Below, piece after piece: positions 1 through 6,783 of a DNA stretch of 11,629 nt. Both the position numbers and the translations under genes were made by a program. Below the pieces are notes generated by a model. That model was not told where the DNA came from and made no database searches. It saw only the letters and a program-made list of their open reading frames with translations. The stretch comes from Candidatus Omnitrophota bacterium (GTDB lineage Bacteria > Omnitrophota > Gorgyraeia > Velamenicoccales > Velamenicoccaceae). Each line of letters begins with the position of its first letter. Position 1 is the first letter of the stretch. Location: positions 1 to 11,629 of the forward strand of contig JAQUOM010000047.1 of assembly GCA_028717105.1 (NCBI GenBank), given 5' to 3'.

Positions 1-150
1 GGTCTTCGGGCAGATACAGGTGAATTCCGGGATCTCGATATGAATCAGGTATTTCTTGTCCGGATACTGGTTCTTCCAGACCTCGATGTCCGGCGTCTTG
101 AGCTTTCTGATATGGTCCTGCAGATTTTCGTAATTTGATTTCTTTTTCAT
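1..150 (-). CDS. queF: NADPH-dependent 7-cyano-7-deazaguanine reductase (QueF), N-terminal part
   Basis: QueF reduces the nitrile of preQ0 to the aminomethyl group of preQ1, the last step before insertion into tRNA for queuosine. Only the first 50 codons are in the window; the gene runs off the left edge. The visible end reads PEFTCICPKT (residues 41-50). It matches the conserved QueF segment around the nucleophilic cysteine, with Cys47 aligning to the catalytic Cys55 of the Bacillus subtilis enzyme. The short N-terminus fits the single-domain (YkvM-type) form rather than the longer two-domain E. coli form. The ATG is preceded by an AAGGA site 8 bases upstream. It lies 32 bp after queE on the same strand and completes a queD-queC-queE-queF order. 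The family call rests on the short motif plus this context. Confidence 0.88.
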   Translation of the reverse strand, partial: MKKKSNYENLQDHIRKLKTPDIEVWKNQYPDKKYLIHIEIPEFTCICPKT

Positions 151-182
151 GATCGTCATCCTTGAGACGCGGATCGTTGAGA

Positions 183-854
183 CTATTTTATTCCAGCCAG
201 CTTGTGCGCCTGCGGCAAAATATGCACGCAACGCGTGCCGCCTTCAAGCAAGATCTTTTTAAATCCCTCCATCCGCCCCAGAAGTTCCTCGCCCATATCC
301 TGCCACATCGGCTGAAGGACGACCGGGATGCGGCCGGCATAAGGCGCCAGCAAAAGCGATGAGGCGGCGATGTCTTCCGCTTTCGTCGAGAGCCCGGCGA
401 TGATCTTGACGAAAATGTCCTTTTCCGCGGCGAGCCTCAGGAATGCCGCGTGTTCATCCCAGCAAGGCTTCCCGCCAGTGGACGAAGGCAGCTTAATGTC
501 CATCGCCACGATATCCACATCGTCGCGCACGAGAAAAAATTCCTTCCCGAGCGTTCCATTCGTTTCCAGATACACCCTGGGCCGGTGTTGACGCACTAAA
601 GACAAGAATGAAACAAGGAATTCCGCCTGAACCAACGGCTCCCCGCCCGTCAAGGACAAGGAGTGATATCCCTCATAGGCAGAAATCTGCCGCCGCAGGT
701 CTTCTGCGGAATATTCCCGATAATGTGCCAGGGGCGTATCACAAAAAGAGCAATGCAGGTTACAGCCGTAAAACCTGATGAAGAGCTGTTGTTCACCGGC
801 ATAAAGGCCTTCACCCTGGATGCTCTCGAATATTTCAGCAATTTTAGCTTTCAC
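183..854 (-). CDS. queE: 7-carboxy-7-deazaguanine synthase, radical SAM enzyme (QueE)
   Basis: QueE uses S-adenosylmethionine and a [4Fe-4S] cluster to contract 6-carboxy-tetrahydropterin into 7-carboxy-7-deazaguanine, the committed step to the 7-deazapurine ring. The 223-residue protein has the family N-terminus (IFESIQGEG, residues 8-16). The cluster-binding cysteines are Cys31, Cys35 and Cys38 (C-x3-C-x2-C, in GCNLHCSFCDT), followed by the SAM-contacting TGGEP at 69-73. Length is normal for the family. The start is a GTG at 854: the nearby ATG at 857 is followed at once by a stop, and the GTG gives the expected N-terminus. It overlaps the end of queC by 11 bp and has no strong ribosome site of its own, so translation is probably coupled to queC. 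Confidence 0.95.
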   Translation of the reverse strand: MKAKIAEIFESIQGEGLYAGEQQLFIRFYGCNLHCSFCDTPLAHYREYSAEDLRRQISAYEGYHSLSLTGGEPLVQAEFLVSFLSLVRQHRPRVYLETNGTLGKEFFLVRDDVDIVAMDIKLPSSTGGKPCWDEHAAFLRLAAEKDIFVKIIAGLSTKAEDIAASSLLLAPYAGRIPVVLQPMWQDMGEELLGRMEGFKKILLEGGTRCVHILPQAHKLAGIK

Positions 855-1515
855 ATCGTAACGCCGGGTCTTCGGCCCCGGCCTCCTTGAAACCCCTGGC
901 CCGCAGCAAACAACTGTCGCAGCGGCCGCAGGGATTCTTTGCGCCCTGATAACACGACCACGTCATTTCGTAAGGAACGCCGAGCTTCATCCCAAGCCTG
1001 ATGATACGGGATTTCTTAAAATGCAACAAAGGGGTTTCGATCTTTACGGGCGCGCCCTCCACCCCCCCTTTGGTCGCCAGCCGGGCCAAACCCTGCCAGG
1101 CCTTAAAATACCGCGGCCGGCAGTCCGGATAGCCGGAATAATCCAGGGCGTTGGCGCCGATGAAAATACGTTGCGCCCCGATACTTTCGGCATACGACAG
1201 CGCAAAGCTTATAAAAATCGTATTTCGCGCCGGCACATATGTCGACGGTATCCCGCGCCTGCCGCACCGCCCCCGAGGGACCGGACGCGCCCCGTCCAGA
1301 AGAGACGACCCCTTCCAGGGCAAAACGATCTTGTTGACCTGAAAGGAACACTTCGCCCTGCGGGCGATCGCCCTGGCCTGCGCGACTTCCCGGCCATGGC
1401 GCTGGCCATAATCAAAGATCAGCGCGTAAACGTCAAAGCCTTTGTCCTGGGCCAGATATAACGTCGTTGCCGAATCCAAACCGCCGGACAAAAGAACAAC
1501 AGCCTTGTTTCTCAT
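844..1515 (-). CDS. queC: 7-cyano-7-deazaguanine synthase (QueC)
   Basis: QueC is a cytoplasmic ATP-dependent enzyme of the PP-loop (N-type ATP pyrophosphatase) superfamily. It converts 7-carboxy-7-deazaguanine plus ammonia to the nitrile preQ0. The 223-residue protein shows the PP-loop SGGLDS at residues 10-15, the YVPARNT motif at 93-99 and ANALDYSGYPDCRP at 121-134. A C-terminal zinc site is formed by Cys188, Cys196, Cys199 and Cys202 (CYQGAKNPCGRCDSC). A short Arg/Gly-rich stretch around residues 76-90, before YVPARN, looks like a small local variation. The start is the ATG at 1515, with a GGTGA just upstream at short spacing. It follows queD by 52 bp and overlaps queE by 11 bp. Confidence 0.96.
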   Translation of the reverse strand: MRNKAVVLLSGGLDSATTLYLAQDKGFDVYALIFDYGQRHGREVAQARAIARRAKCSFQVNKIVLPWKGSSLLDGARPVPRGRCGRRGIPSTYVPARNTIFISFALSYAESIGAQRIFIGANALDYSGYPDCRPRYFKAWQGLARLATKGGVEGAPVKIETPLLHFKKSRIIRLGMKLGVPYEMTWSCYQGAKNPCGRCDSCLLRARGFKEAGAEDPALRCES

Positions 1516-1567
1516 AAGTCACCGGTAAAGCTTGTATCTTGGCGGCTGGCCTTTCTTGCTTAAAAAT

Positions 1568-1936
1568 CTATTCTGTGTAAACGGCGCAGTTCTGATCCGT
1601 CTCCCAGACTTTGACATAAGAGACACGGATGCCTTTGCCGGAGAACTTTTTTTTAAGGCGTTCGAAAACCCACCGGGCGATGTGCTCGGAGGTGGGGTTG
1701 GCCTTTTTAAAATCCCCGATGGCGTTCAGATATTTGTGGTCCAGTTCGTCGAGGACGTCTTTGAGCGTTTTTTTAAGGACCACGAAATCGGCCACCATGC
1801 CGGTCTTATCGAGGCCGCGGCGCCGGAACGCCGCCTCCACCTTCCAGTTGTGACCGTGGAGTTCTTCGCACTTTCCGCGATACTCCCGCAGGTTATGCGC
1901 CGCGCTAAAAGACATAGAAACAGAAACCTCAAACAT
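1568..1936 (-). CDS. queD: 6-carboxy-5,6,7,8-tetrahydropterin synthase (QueD)
   Basis: QueD, a zinc enzyme of the 6-pyruvoyl-tetrahydropterin synthase fold, converts 7,8-dihydroneopterin triphosphate to 6-carboxytetrahydropterin, the substrate of QueE. The 122-residue product has zinc ligands His14, His27 and His29 and the catalytic Cys23 just before HGH. It also has the Asp66-His67 pair, the PTSEHIARWVF helix (81-91) and a conserved Glu112 in VWETDQN. The frame is open to 2020, but the ATG at 1936 is the better start. It gives the family N-terminus MFEVSVSMSFSAAHNL and has AGAGGG about 6 bases upstream. The gene overlaps the murI stop by 8 bp, which suggests translational coupling. A plain pterin-synthase role is possible by homology, but queC and queE next door make QueD the natural assignment. 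Confidence 0.94.
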   Translation of the reverse strand: MFEVSVSMSFSAAHNLREYRGKCEELHGHNWKVEAAFRRRGLDKTGMVADFVVLKKTLKDVLDELDHKYLNAIGDFKKANPTSEHIARWVFERLKKKFSGKGIRVSYVKVWETDQNCAVYTE

Positions 1937-2726
1937 GCTGGGCCCTCTTGACCTTTCCCAACTTTTCACCCAAAAACCGGCTGGCGACATTGGCGAAGAT
2001 CGCCACCTCGTCGGAGACAAAGAATTCGCGCGTCGGCCGCTTCTTATTCTTACTCACGAGCCCTTCCTGGATCAAGACCTGCCGCACCTCCTGCGCCACC
2101 TGCTGGGCGGAATCGATCAACCGCACCCCTTTACCCATGATCGCCTGAATCTTAGGCTTGAGGAGCGGATAATGCGTGCACCCCAAAATCAACGTATCGA
2201 TATCTTTTCCCTTGAGCGGCGCCAGGTACTTCTGCGCCACGCGCAGGGCGATCTCATCGCTCACCCATCCTTCTTCGACGATCGGCACGAACATGGGGCA
2301 TGACTGGCTGTAAACTTTGATCCTGTTATCCAGACGTTTAATCTCCTGTTCATAGGCGCCGCTATTGATCGTGGCGCGCGTTCCGATCACGCCGACCCTG
2401 CCGTTTTTCGTCGCGTAGACCGCTTCTTTGGCCCCGGGAAGGATGACGCCGATGATGGGGATCTTAAAATGCCGGCGGATCACCGGCAGCGCCAGGCTCG
2501 AAGACGTGTTGCAGGCGATCACGATCATCTTAACGTTCTGCTGAAGGAGAAACAACGTGTTCTCGAGAGAAAACTTGATGATCGTGTCCCGGGATTTTAC
2601 ACCGTAGGGCACGCGGGCCGTATCGCCAAAATACACCAGGTCTTCACAAGGCAGGAGCCTGATCAATTCCTTCACGACGGTCAAGCCGCCGATGCCTGAA
2701 TCAAATACGCCGATAGGTTTATCCAT
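1929..2726 (-). CDS. murI: Glutamate racemase (MurI)
   Basis: MurI interconverts L- and D-glutamate in the cytoplasm, supplying D-Glu for the peptidoglycan stem peptide. The 265-residue protein carries the family signatures: IGVFDSGIGGLTV near the N-terminus (Asp9, Ser10), PYG at 40-42, the first catalytic cysteine in ACNTSS (Cys72) and the second in LGCTHYPLL (Cys183, His185). Both acid/base cysteines are present, so it should be active. The ATG at 2726 is chosen because AGAGGG lies 8 bases upstream; a TTG directly before it (2729) is a less likely start. It sits 14 bp after the amidase gene and overlaps queD, so a cell-wall precursor gene is joined to the deazaguanine genes. Confidence 0.96.
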   Translation of the reverse strand: MDKPIGVFDSGIGGLTVVKELIRLLPCEDLVYFGDTARVPYGVKSRDTIIKFSLENTLFLLQQNVKMIVIACNTSSSLALPVIRRHFKIPIIGVILPGAKEAVYATKNGRVGVIGTRATINSGAYEQEIKRLDNRIKVYSQSCPMFVPIVEEGWVSDEIALRVAQKYLAPLKGKDIDTLILGCTHYPLLKPKIQAIMGKGVRLIDSAQQVAQEVRQVLIQEGLVSKNKKRPTREFFVSDEVAIFANVASRFLGEKLGKVKRAQHV

Positions 2727-2740
2727 CAATTTTGCCCTCT

Positions 2741-3820
2741 TTATGATGACGCTGTTTCCGAATACATTTTAAACTTCATGATGCCGGCGGCGATCGCTTC
2801 CGCCATGCGCGCGCGGTAATGAGGGTCTTCCAGTTTTCTCTCGCCGTCCTTATTGGAAAGATAACCGATCTCCACGAGGACCGACGGGATATAGGAACCT
2901 TTCAGGACCGCGAAGCCGGCGCCCTTGACGCCCCTCATTTTTAAATTCATCACGGAAGAAACGACGTCGCCCAGATCCCGGGCCAGCTCGATCGATTCCC
3001 TGCGGTTCTCCGTCTGGATCAGGTCCCACAAGATCGCCTTCAAAGAAAAGGATTCCAGGAAATTCGCCTCTTCAAGCTCCAGGGAAGCATTCTCGACCGC
3101 TGCCAGGGCCCGCGCGTTGTCATCAACGGCTTCGCTCAGATAATACACCTCAAAACCTTCGATCCAGCGCGAACGGTTGGCGTTGGCGTGGATGCTGACA
3201 AAAATATCGCCTTTTTTGCGCTCCGCAAATCTCGGCCTTTCGTGAAGAGGAATGAACCGATCGTCCTCGCGCGTCATATAAACCGCGACGCCGCAGCGTT
3301 CCAATGCTGTTTTAACCTTCCTGGCGACATCCAGGACAACATCTTTCTCCCGCAGGCCGTTCTTACCGATGGCCCCCGGGTCTTTTCCGCCATGGCCGGG
3401 ATCAAGGACAACGACCCTGACGGGCCTAAGAAACACCGCCCGCCTGTCATCCTGCGCGGGAATCCCCCCTTTGACCGGACACGCCACGGAGACCAGATAG
3501 GCCCTGACTTCCAATGGCGCCCAGACGACACCATCCTGAAGGACCACGGGATTTTTAAGCTGGATCGGCGCGACGCCCAGGATCGCGCGGTCGCTATCGA
3601 TCAAAAGCTCGATCTCTTTGGCATCTTTTTTTAGGACAATGATCCGGCTCAAAGGATCGTAATCCCACGTCACGCCGTCCGCGCGGCACATCTCCACCAG
3701 GGGAAAATACTCCGCACCGGAAATAACCTGCGTGGTGTAGGGAAATTTCTGCGACGGGGTTGTTGCGCAACCGCCCAGCCACAAAGCGAACATACAGATA
3801 AAAAACAGCTTTTTTCTCAA
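2741..3820 (-). CDS. N-acetylmuramoyl-L-alanine amidase (Amidase_3 family), predicted lipoprotein
   Basis: This amidase should cleave the bond between N-acetylmuramic acid and L-Ala in peptidoglycan, as AmiA/B/C or CwlC do. From the chosen start (359 residues) it has a lipoprotein signal peptide with lipobox LGGC (Cys18). A region at about 30-110 resembles the copper-amine-oxidase N-terminal-like domain often paired with such hydrolases. The Amidase_3 domain runs from about 134 to the end. Zinc ligands are visible as His143 (DPGHGG), Glu158 and His211 (SIHAN), and the catalytic Glu317 lies in LVEIGYLSN. No ATG fits. The TTG at 3820 has AAGGGGG 5 bases upstream and gives a compact signal peptide starting MRKK. 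An earlier TTG at 3868 (375 residues, AGGAG only 3 bases away) would add 16 residues before the signal. It lies 14 bp before murI. Confidence 0.9.
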   Translation of the reverse strand: MRKKLFFICMFALWLGGCATTPSQKFPYTTQVISGAEYFPLVEMCRADGVTWDYDPLSRIIVLKKDAKEIELLIDSDRAILGVAPIQLKNPVVLQDGVVWAPLEVRAYLVSVACPVKGGIPAQDDRRAVFLRPVRVVVLDPGHGGKDPGAIGKNGLREKDVVLDVARKVKTALERCGVAVYMTREDDRFIPLHERPRFAERKKGDIFVSIHANANRSRWIEGFEVYYLSEAVDDNARALAAVENASLELEEANFLESFSLKAILWDLIQTENRRESIELARDLGDVVSSVMNLKMRGVKGAGFAVLKGSYIPSVLVEIGYLSNKDGERKLEDPHYRARMAEAIAAGIMKFKMYSETASS

Positions 3821-3887
3821 ACCCTCCCCCTTGTCTCTCCCCGCGAAAGAAACGCACTCTTTTTTCAAGCGCTCCTGCCGGCGGGCC

Positions 3888-5024
3888 CTATCTTAAAAAC
3901 ATATCGCGGACAATGCCCAGGCGATGACGCCAGGTCAGGCTGCGATAGATGCACATCACATAATGAAGCATCCAGGCCACAAACCCCCGAACAGGAAAAA
4001 ATAAGACAAACCCGCAGGCACAACGGTTGGCCATCGGCACCAGGTATCCCAGGTCCACCGGCTTATAAGAGGCCAGCCTCTTTTTGCCGCGGCACAAGCG
4101 CACGATATTGGATGCCGCCAAGCGGCCCTCGTTAAGAGAAAACTGCACGGCCATCCGCAAAGGCCTTTTATTCCTCAAAAAACCCGCGGCGTCGCCGGCG
4201 GCAAAAGCCCCGTCGGCAAAACGCAGGGACTTTTCAACCTTCAGGCGCCCTTGCGCATCCTTCCCCTGCGGCATCTTGCGGACACATTCCGGGGTCTGCA
4301 CGCCTGCCGTCCAGATCAAAAGGTAATCATCGATCTCAAGGCCGTTAGATAAGGCCAACTTCCCGTCCGTCGCCGTCTTGAGGGACACACCGGTATGCAC
4401 GTGGACCTTGAGACGACAAAGGTTCATGCGGCAATAATCTCTGACCCCTTCCGGCAGGCCCCCCACGATGTCGTCCTGGCGTTCGACGATGTGGACCTCG
4501 TATTTCTTCGTCCTGCGCCGGCGCAGCCCCTGGGCGATGTTCGTGGCAATCTCAAGGCCCGTATAGCCGCCGCCGACGATGACGTACTTTTTCTGGGGAT
4601 ATGTCGCGACCGTATTCTGTATCTTGACGGCGTCCTCGGCCGTATCCAGCTTCAGAGAACGCCTTGCCATGTCTTCGGCGCCGTAAAAATTCGTCATCGA
4701 ACCGCAGCAGACGACCAGGAACTCATAACTCAAAAGATGGCCCTCTTCAAGACGGACCTCCCGGGACGCGGTATCGATAGATACCACCGTGCCATTTTCA
4801 AAACTGACGCGGAGCTTTTCCAAATATTCGGCCACATCAACGACCACGCGGTCTTTGAGGATCCGGCCGCCGATAAGGTCCGGCAACATGGGGAGAAAGT
4901 CAAATGTCCTTTTCGCGTCCACGACGATGACGCGCCGGCCGCCCAACGCCTTGCGATGCTTCGCCAGGACACGGGCTGCCTCCAGGCCGGCAAAACCGGC
5001 GCCGATAATGACCACATCTCCCAT
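3888..5024 (-). CDS. Type II NADH:quinone oxidoreductase-like FAD-dependent pyridine nucleotide-disulfide oxidoreductase
   Basis: The 378-residue protein is a two-dinucleotide-fold flavoprotein of the NDH-2 type, which passes electrons from NAD(P)H to membrane quinones without pumping protons. The FAD-binding GAGFAG is at residues 8-13 and the NAD(P)H-binding VGGGYTGLE at 150-158. LLIWTAGVQTP (235-245) and the second FAD contact AAGDAA (275-280) follow. The C-terminal 50 residues (about 325-378) are aromatic and basic, with a hydrophobic stretch near 336-360, as in the membrane-docking tail of NDH-2 enzymes. The ATG at 5024 has AAGG 6 bases upstream. It is the first gene of the left minus-strand block, behind a candidate promoter at 5154-5182. 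The exact substrate (NADH or NADPH, quinone or another acceptor) cannot be read from the sequence. Confidence 0.88.
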   Translation of the reverse strand: MGDVVIIGAGFAGLEAARVLAKHRKALGGRRVIVVDAKRTFDFLPMLPDLIGGRILKDRVVVDVAEYLEKLRVSFENGTVVSIDTASREVRLEEGHLLSYEFLVVCCGSMTNFYGAEDMARRSLKLDTAEDAVKIQNTVATYPQKKYVIVGGGYTGLEIATNIAQGLRRRRTKKYEVHIVERQDDIVGGLPEGVRDYCRMNLCRLKVHVHTGVSLKTATDGKLALSNGLEIDDYLLIWTAGVQTPECVRKMPQGKDAQGRLKVEKSLRFADGAFAAGDAAGFLRNKRPLRMAVQFSLNEGRLAASNIVRLCRGKKRLASYKPVDLGYLVPMANRCACGFVLFFPVRGFVAWMLHYVMCIYRSLTWRHRLGIVRDMFLR

Positions 5025-5058
5025 ATCAAGCCTTAACTTTGTCTATCACGGGTTGCAT

Positions 5059-5070
5059 TCTTTGCAAAGA
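5059..5070. repeat. 12-bp perfect palindrome TCTTTGCAAAGA in the leader of the NDH-2-like gene
   Basis: The sequence TCTTTGCAAAGA equals its own reverse complement. It sits about 35-46 bases upstream of the NDH-2-like start codon, inside the presumed 5' leader. It could be a small operator site. A perfect 12-bp palindrome is expected a few times by chance in a window of this size, so position is the main argument for it. Confidence 0.25.
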
Positions 5071-5153
5071 GCCTTGCCCGGGGCCTTGACGCTGTCTCAT
5101 TGTCCATGACAAACGGGCGGATGACAACGAACCTGTCAACGCAAGCATGTTAT

Positions 5154-5182
5154 ATGATATTATACTTCCTGGCGCATTTCAA
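5154..5182 (-). promoter_or_regulatory. Candidate sigma-70-type promoter for the NDH-2/amidase/murI/que block
   Basis: Read on the minus strand, TTGAAA (5182-5177) is followed by a 17-base spacer and TATCAT (5159-5154). Each hexamer differs from the consensus by one base. A perfect TATAAT also lies at 5164-5159 but would have only a 12-base spacer. Transcription would begin near 5147, giving a leader of about 120 bases before the NDH-2-like start. Confidence 0.5.
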
Positions 5183-5187
5183 GATTA

Positions 5188-5216
5188 TTGCGGATGGCTC
5201 CCTTTTGTGCTACATT
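5188..5216 (+). promoter_or_regulatory. Candidate extended -10 promoter for the prenyl diphosphate synthase gene
   Basis: TTGCGG (5188-5193), a 17-base spacer and TACATT (5211-5216) lie upstream of the plus-strand gene. The -10 hexamer is preceded by TGC, an extended -10 element that can make up for a weak -35. The predicted leader is about 110 bases. The match is moderate, and this is a candidate only. Confidence 0.35.
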
Positions 5217-5331
5217 GAGTCCCGTGAGAGACACGGAGCACAGGCCTGCCTTCGAAACGACGAACAGAAAAAGCGGGACATTTCATCTTTTTTAATGGCA
5301 TTCATAACCGTTCCCATACGCTGGTAACCCC

Positions 5332-6405
5332 ATGATAGAAAGATATTTAAATAAGATCAATGCGGGAATCCGGGATGTTCTGGACCGTGCCAACCGGCAT
5401 TACCGCCTCCGCCAGGTCTCTGACCATCTTTTTGCCTTCAGCAGGGAATTTGTCCTGCGCAAAGGAAAGCGCATCCGGCCGCTGCTCTTTGTCTTAAGTT
5501 ACCGGGGTTACGCCGCAAAGCCTGCGCGCGATGAGCGCTCCCTCTTTATCTCCGCCGCCTCGATCGAACTCCTGCACGATTATATGCTCATTCATGACGA
5601 CGTGATCGACAATTCGGACCTGCGGCGGGGCAAACCGACGCTTCACAAGATGTTCGACAGCAAGCTCCGTTTTGCCGATGGAGCAAGGATCGGCGCGCAT
5701 CTGGCGATCGTTGCCGGCGACATCCTCTTTGCCCTGGCCATCGAATCGTTCATGGCGGTCAAAGAAGACCCCCGCCGCAAAGAAGAGACATTGAAAAAAC
5801 TGGCGGAGACAGCGGCCTATACGGGCGCCGGAGAGTTCATTGACATCGTTTCAGGACACGAGAGGATCGACCAGCTGACCGAAGACCGGATCTTTTTGAA
5901 CTACACGCTCAAGACGGCGCGCTACACCTTCGAATGCCCGCTGCTTATGGGGGCGATCCTGGCGGGGGCCGCCAAGAGAGAAAAAAATAAGCTCTCGCGA
6001 TTGGGCCTGGCCGCCGGGCAGGCGTTCCAGCTCTACGACGACATGCTCGACCTGTTCGCCACGCAAGACGTCATCGGCAAACCCATCTTGAGCGACTTAA
6101 ATGAGTCCAAAAAAACGCTCCTGGTCTTTCGGGCGCACAAAAAACTGGGGGGCGGCGGGCGCAAGACGCTCCGGATGATCCTTGAGAAAAAACACAAGAC
6201 GCTCGCCGACCTTAAATCCCTGCGCCGGTTGATCGTCGAAAGCGGCTCCTATACGTCCTGCTTTAACATCATGAATGCGCTTCAAAAAGAAGCCATGTGC
6301 CTGACGCTTGATCTGGACATGAAACCATCGCACAAAACCGCTCTCCGCTCCATCATCGAAAAACTCTCCCCCGCCCGCATGCCCTTAGACCTGCCTTCCC
6401 GGTGA
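5332..6405 (+). CDS. Polyprenyl diphosphate synthase family protein (trans-isoprenyl, probably short-chain)
   Basis: Enzymes of this family join isopentenyl diphosphate units head-to-tail onto an allylic diphosphate in the cytoplasm, making precursors for quinone tails, carotenoids or other lipids. The 357-residue protein has GKRIRP (45-50) for isopentenyl diphosphate binding and the first aspartate-rich motif DDVID (89-93) followed by LRRGKPT. The second motif DDMLD is at 236-240, and GKPILSDLNESKKT (249-262) follows. All key residues are present. Tyr84, five residues before the first motif, is a bulky residue that in this family limits chain length. This favours a C15-C20 product over the C35-C50 product of IspB types, which have Ala there. 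No strong ribosome site precedes the ATG (GGTAA only). It is the only plus-strand gene in the window. Confidence 0.9.
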   Translation: MIERYLNKINAGIRDVLDRANRHYRLRQVSDHLFAFSREFVLRKGKRIRPLLFVLSYRGYAAKPARDERSLFISAASIELLHDYMLIHDDVIDNSDLRRGKPTLHKMFDSKLRFADGARIGAHLAIVAGDILFALAIESFMAVKEDPRRKEETLKKLAETAAYTGAGEFIDIVSGHERIDQLTEDRIFLNYTLKTARYTFECPLLMGAILAGAAKREKNKLSRLGLAAGQAFQLYDDMLDLFATQDVIGKPILSDLNESKKTLLVFRAHKKLGGGGRKTLRMILEKKHKTLADLKSLRRLIVESGSYTSCFNIMNALQKEAMCLTLDLDMKPSHKTALRSIIEKLSPARMPLDLPSR

Positions 6406-6529
6406 ATGCCGCCGGGTAAGATGACGGGTCTTAAAGAACTAAACTTGGCCGGCAAAGATCAAAAGACATGGAAGCAGAGCCCATGGCGTTATGCAATATT
6501 CAGGGATGCTTTATACGCAAAGAGGAAAA

Positions 6530-6766
6530 CTATTTTATCTTTCTGGGTTTACACAGATAAGTCGGGGCGACGGCCAACCGGCCGCAGGAATGGCAGATAT
6601 AGCTGAGTTTTTTAAGCTTCTTGTTGCACATATGGCGCGCATCCATGATCAACGAACCGCACCAATCGCAGGACTTGCTTTTAGCGCCGACAGGAATACA
6701 GAGGTGCCCGTGATCTTTGGTGAGCTCGCCGCACGTCTTGCAGGTCTTCTTTTTTGCCATTGCCAT
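6530..6766 (-). CDS. Small cysteine-rich protein with three CxxCG repeats, probably zinc-binding
   Basis: This 78-residue basic protein is built almost entirely from three 15-residue units: CKTCGELTKDHGHLC (9-23), CDWCGSLIMDARHMC (33-47) and CHSCGRLAVAPTYLC (58-72). Each fits C-x2-C-G-x-L-x7-[LM]-C. The nine cysteines, with histidines placed one or two residues before the last cysteine in units 1 and 2, look like metal ligands, most likely zinc. Rich Lys content would suit nucleic-acid or ribosome contact, but that is inference. The ATG at 6766 has an excellent AGGAGG about 7 bases upstream, which supports this being a real, well-translated gene. It is the last gene of the right minus-strand block, 17 bp after the NTF2-like gene. 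I do not recognise a named family. Confidence 0.8.
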   Translation of the reverse strand: MAMAKKKTCKTCGELTKDHGHLCIPVGAKSKSCDWCGSLIMDARHMCNKKLKKLSYICHSCGRLAVAPTYLCKPRKIK

Positions 6767-6783
6767 CGAATACCCTCCTCTTG

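Larger units (their letters stand above)
5025..5331. other. Divergent intergenic region
   Basis: This 307-bp gap separates the minus-strand NDH-2-like gene from the plus-strand prenyl synthase gene. It contains an AT-rich core (5148-5168) and two candidate promoters pointing outward. It also holds a 12-bp perfect palindrome at 5059-5070 and a short hairpin at 5222-5236 (CCGTG, five bases, CACGG). An open frame at 5100-5327 (75 codons) crosses both promoter candidates and resembles no protein I know, so I do not call it a gene. No RNA gene or riboswitch is recognised. Confidence 0.6.

Noticed and set aside
1516..1567. Possible preQ1 riboswitch in the gap between queD and queC
   Set aside because: The 52-base gap shows no preQ1-type hairpin with an A-rich tail, and the gap lies inside the operon rather than in its leader.
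4395..5036. Plus-strand open frame (213 codons) opposite the NDH-2-like gene
   Set aside because: The minus-strand frame has all flavoprotein motifs; the plus-strand product is low-complexity and has no recognisable domain.
5100..5327. 75-codon plus-strand frame in the divergent intergenic region
   Set aside because: It has no evident ribosome site, no recognised motif, and spans both candidate promoters.
6383..6417. CCCGG...CCGGG inverted repeat at the end of the prenyl synthase gene as a terminator
   Set aside because: The stem is only 5 bp, begins inside the coding sequence, and has no following T-run.
6406..6606. Short plus-strand frame beginning right after the prenyl synthase stop (TGAATG)
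   Set aside because: The junction looks like a coupled start, but the product has no recognisable features and runs antisense into the well-supported CxxC-repeat gene.
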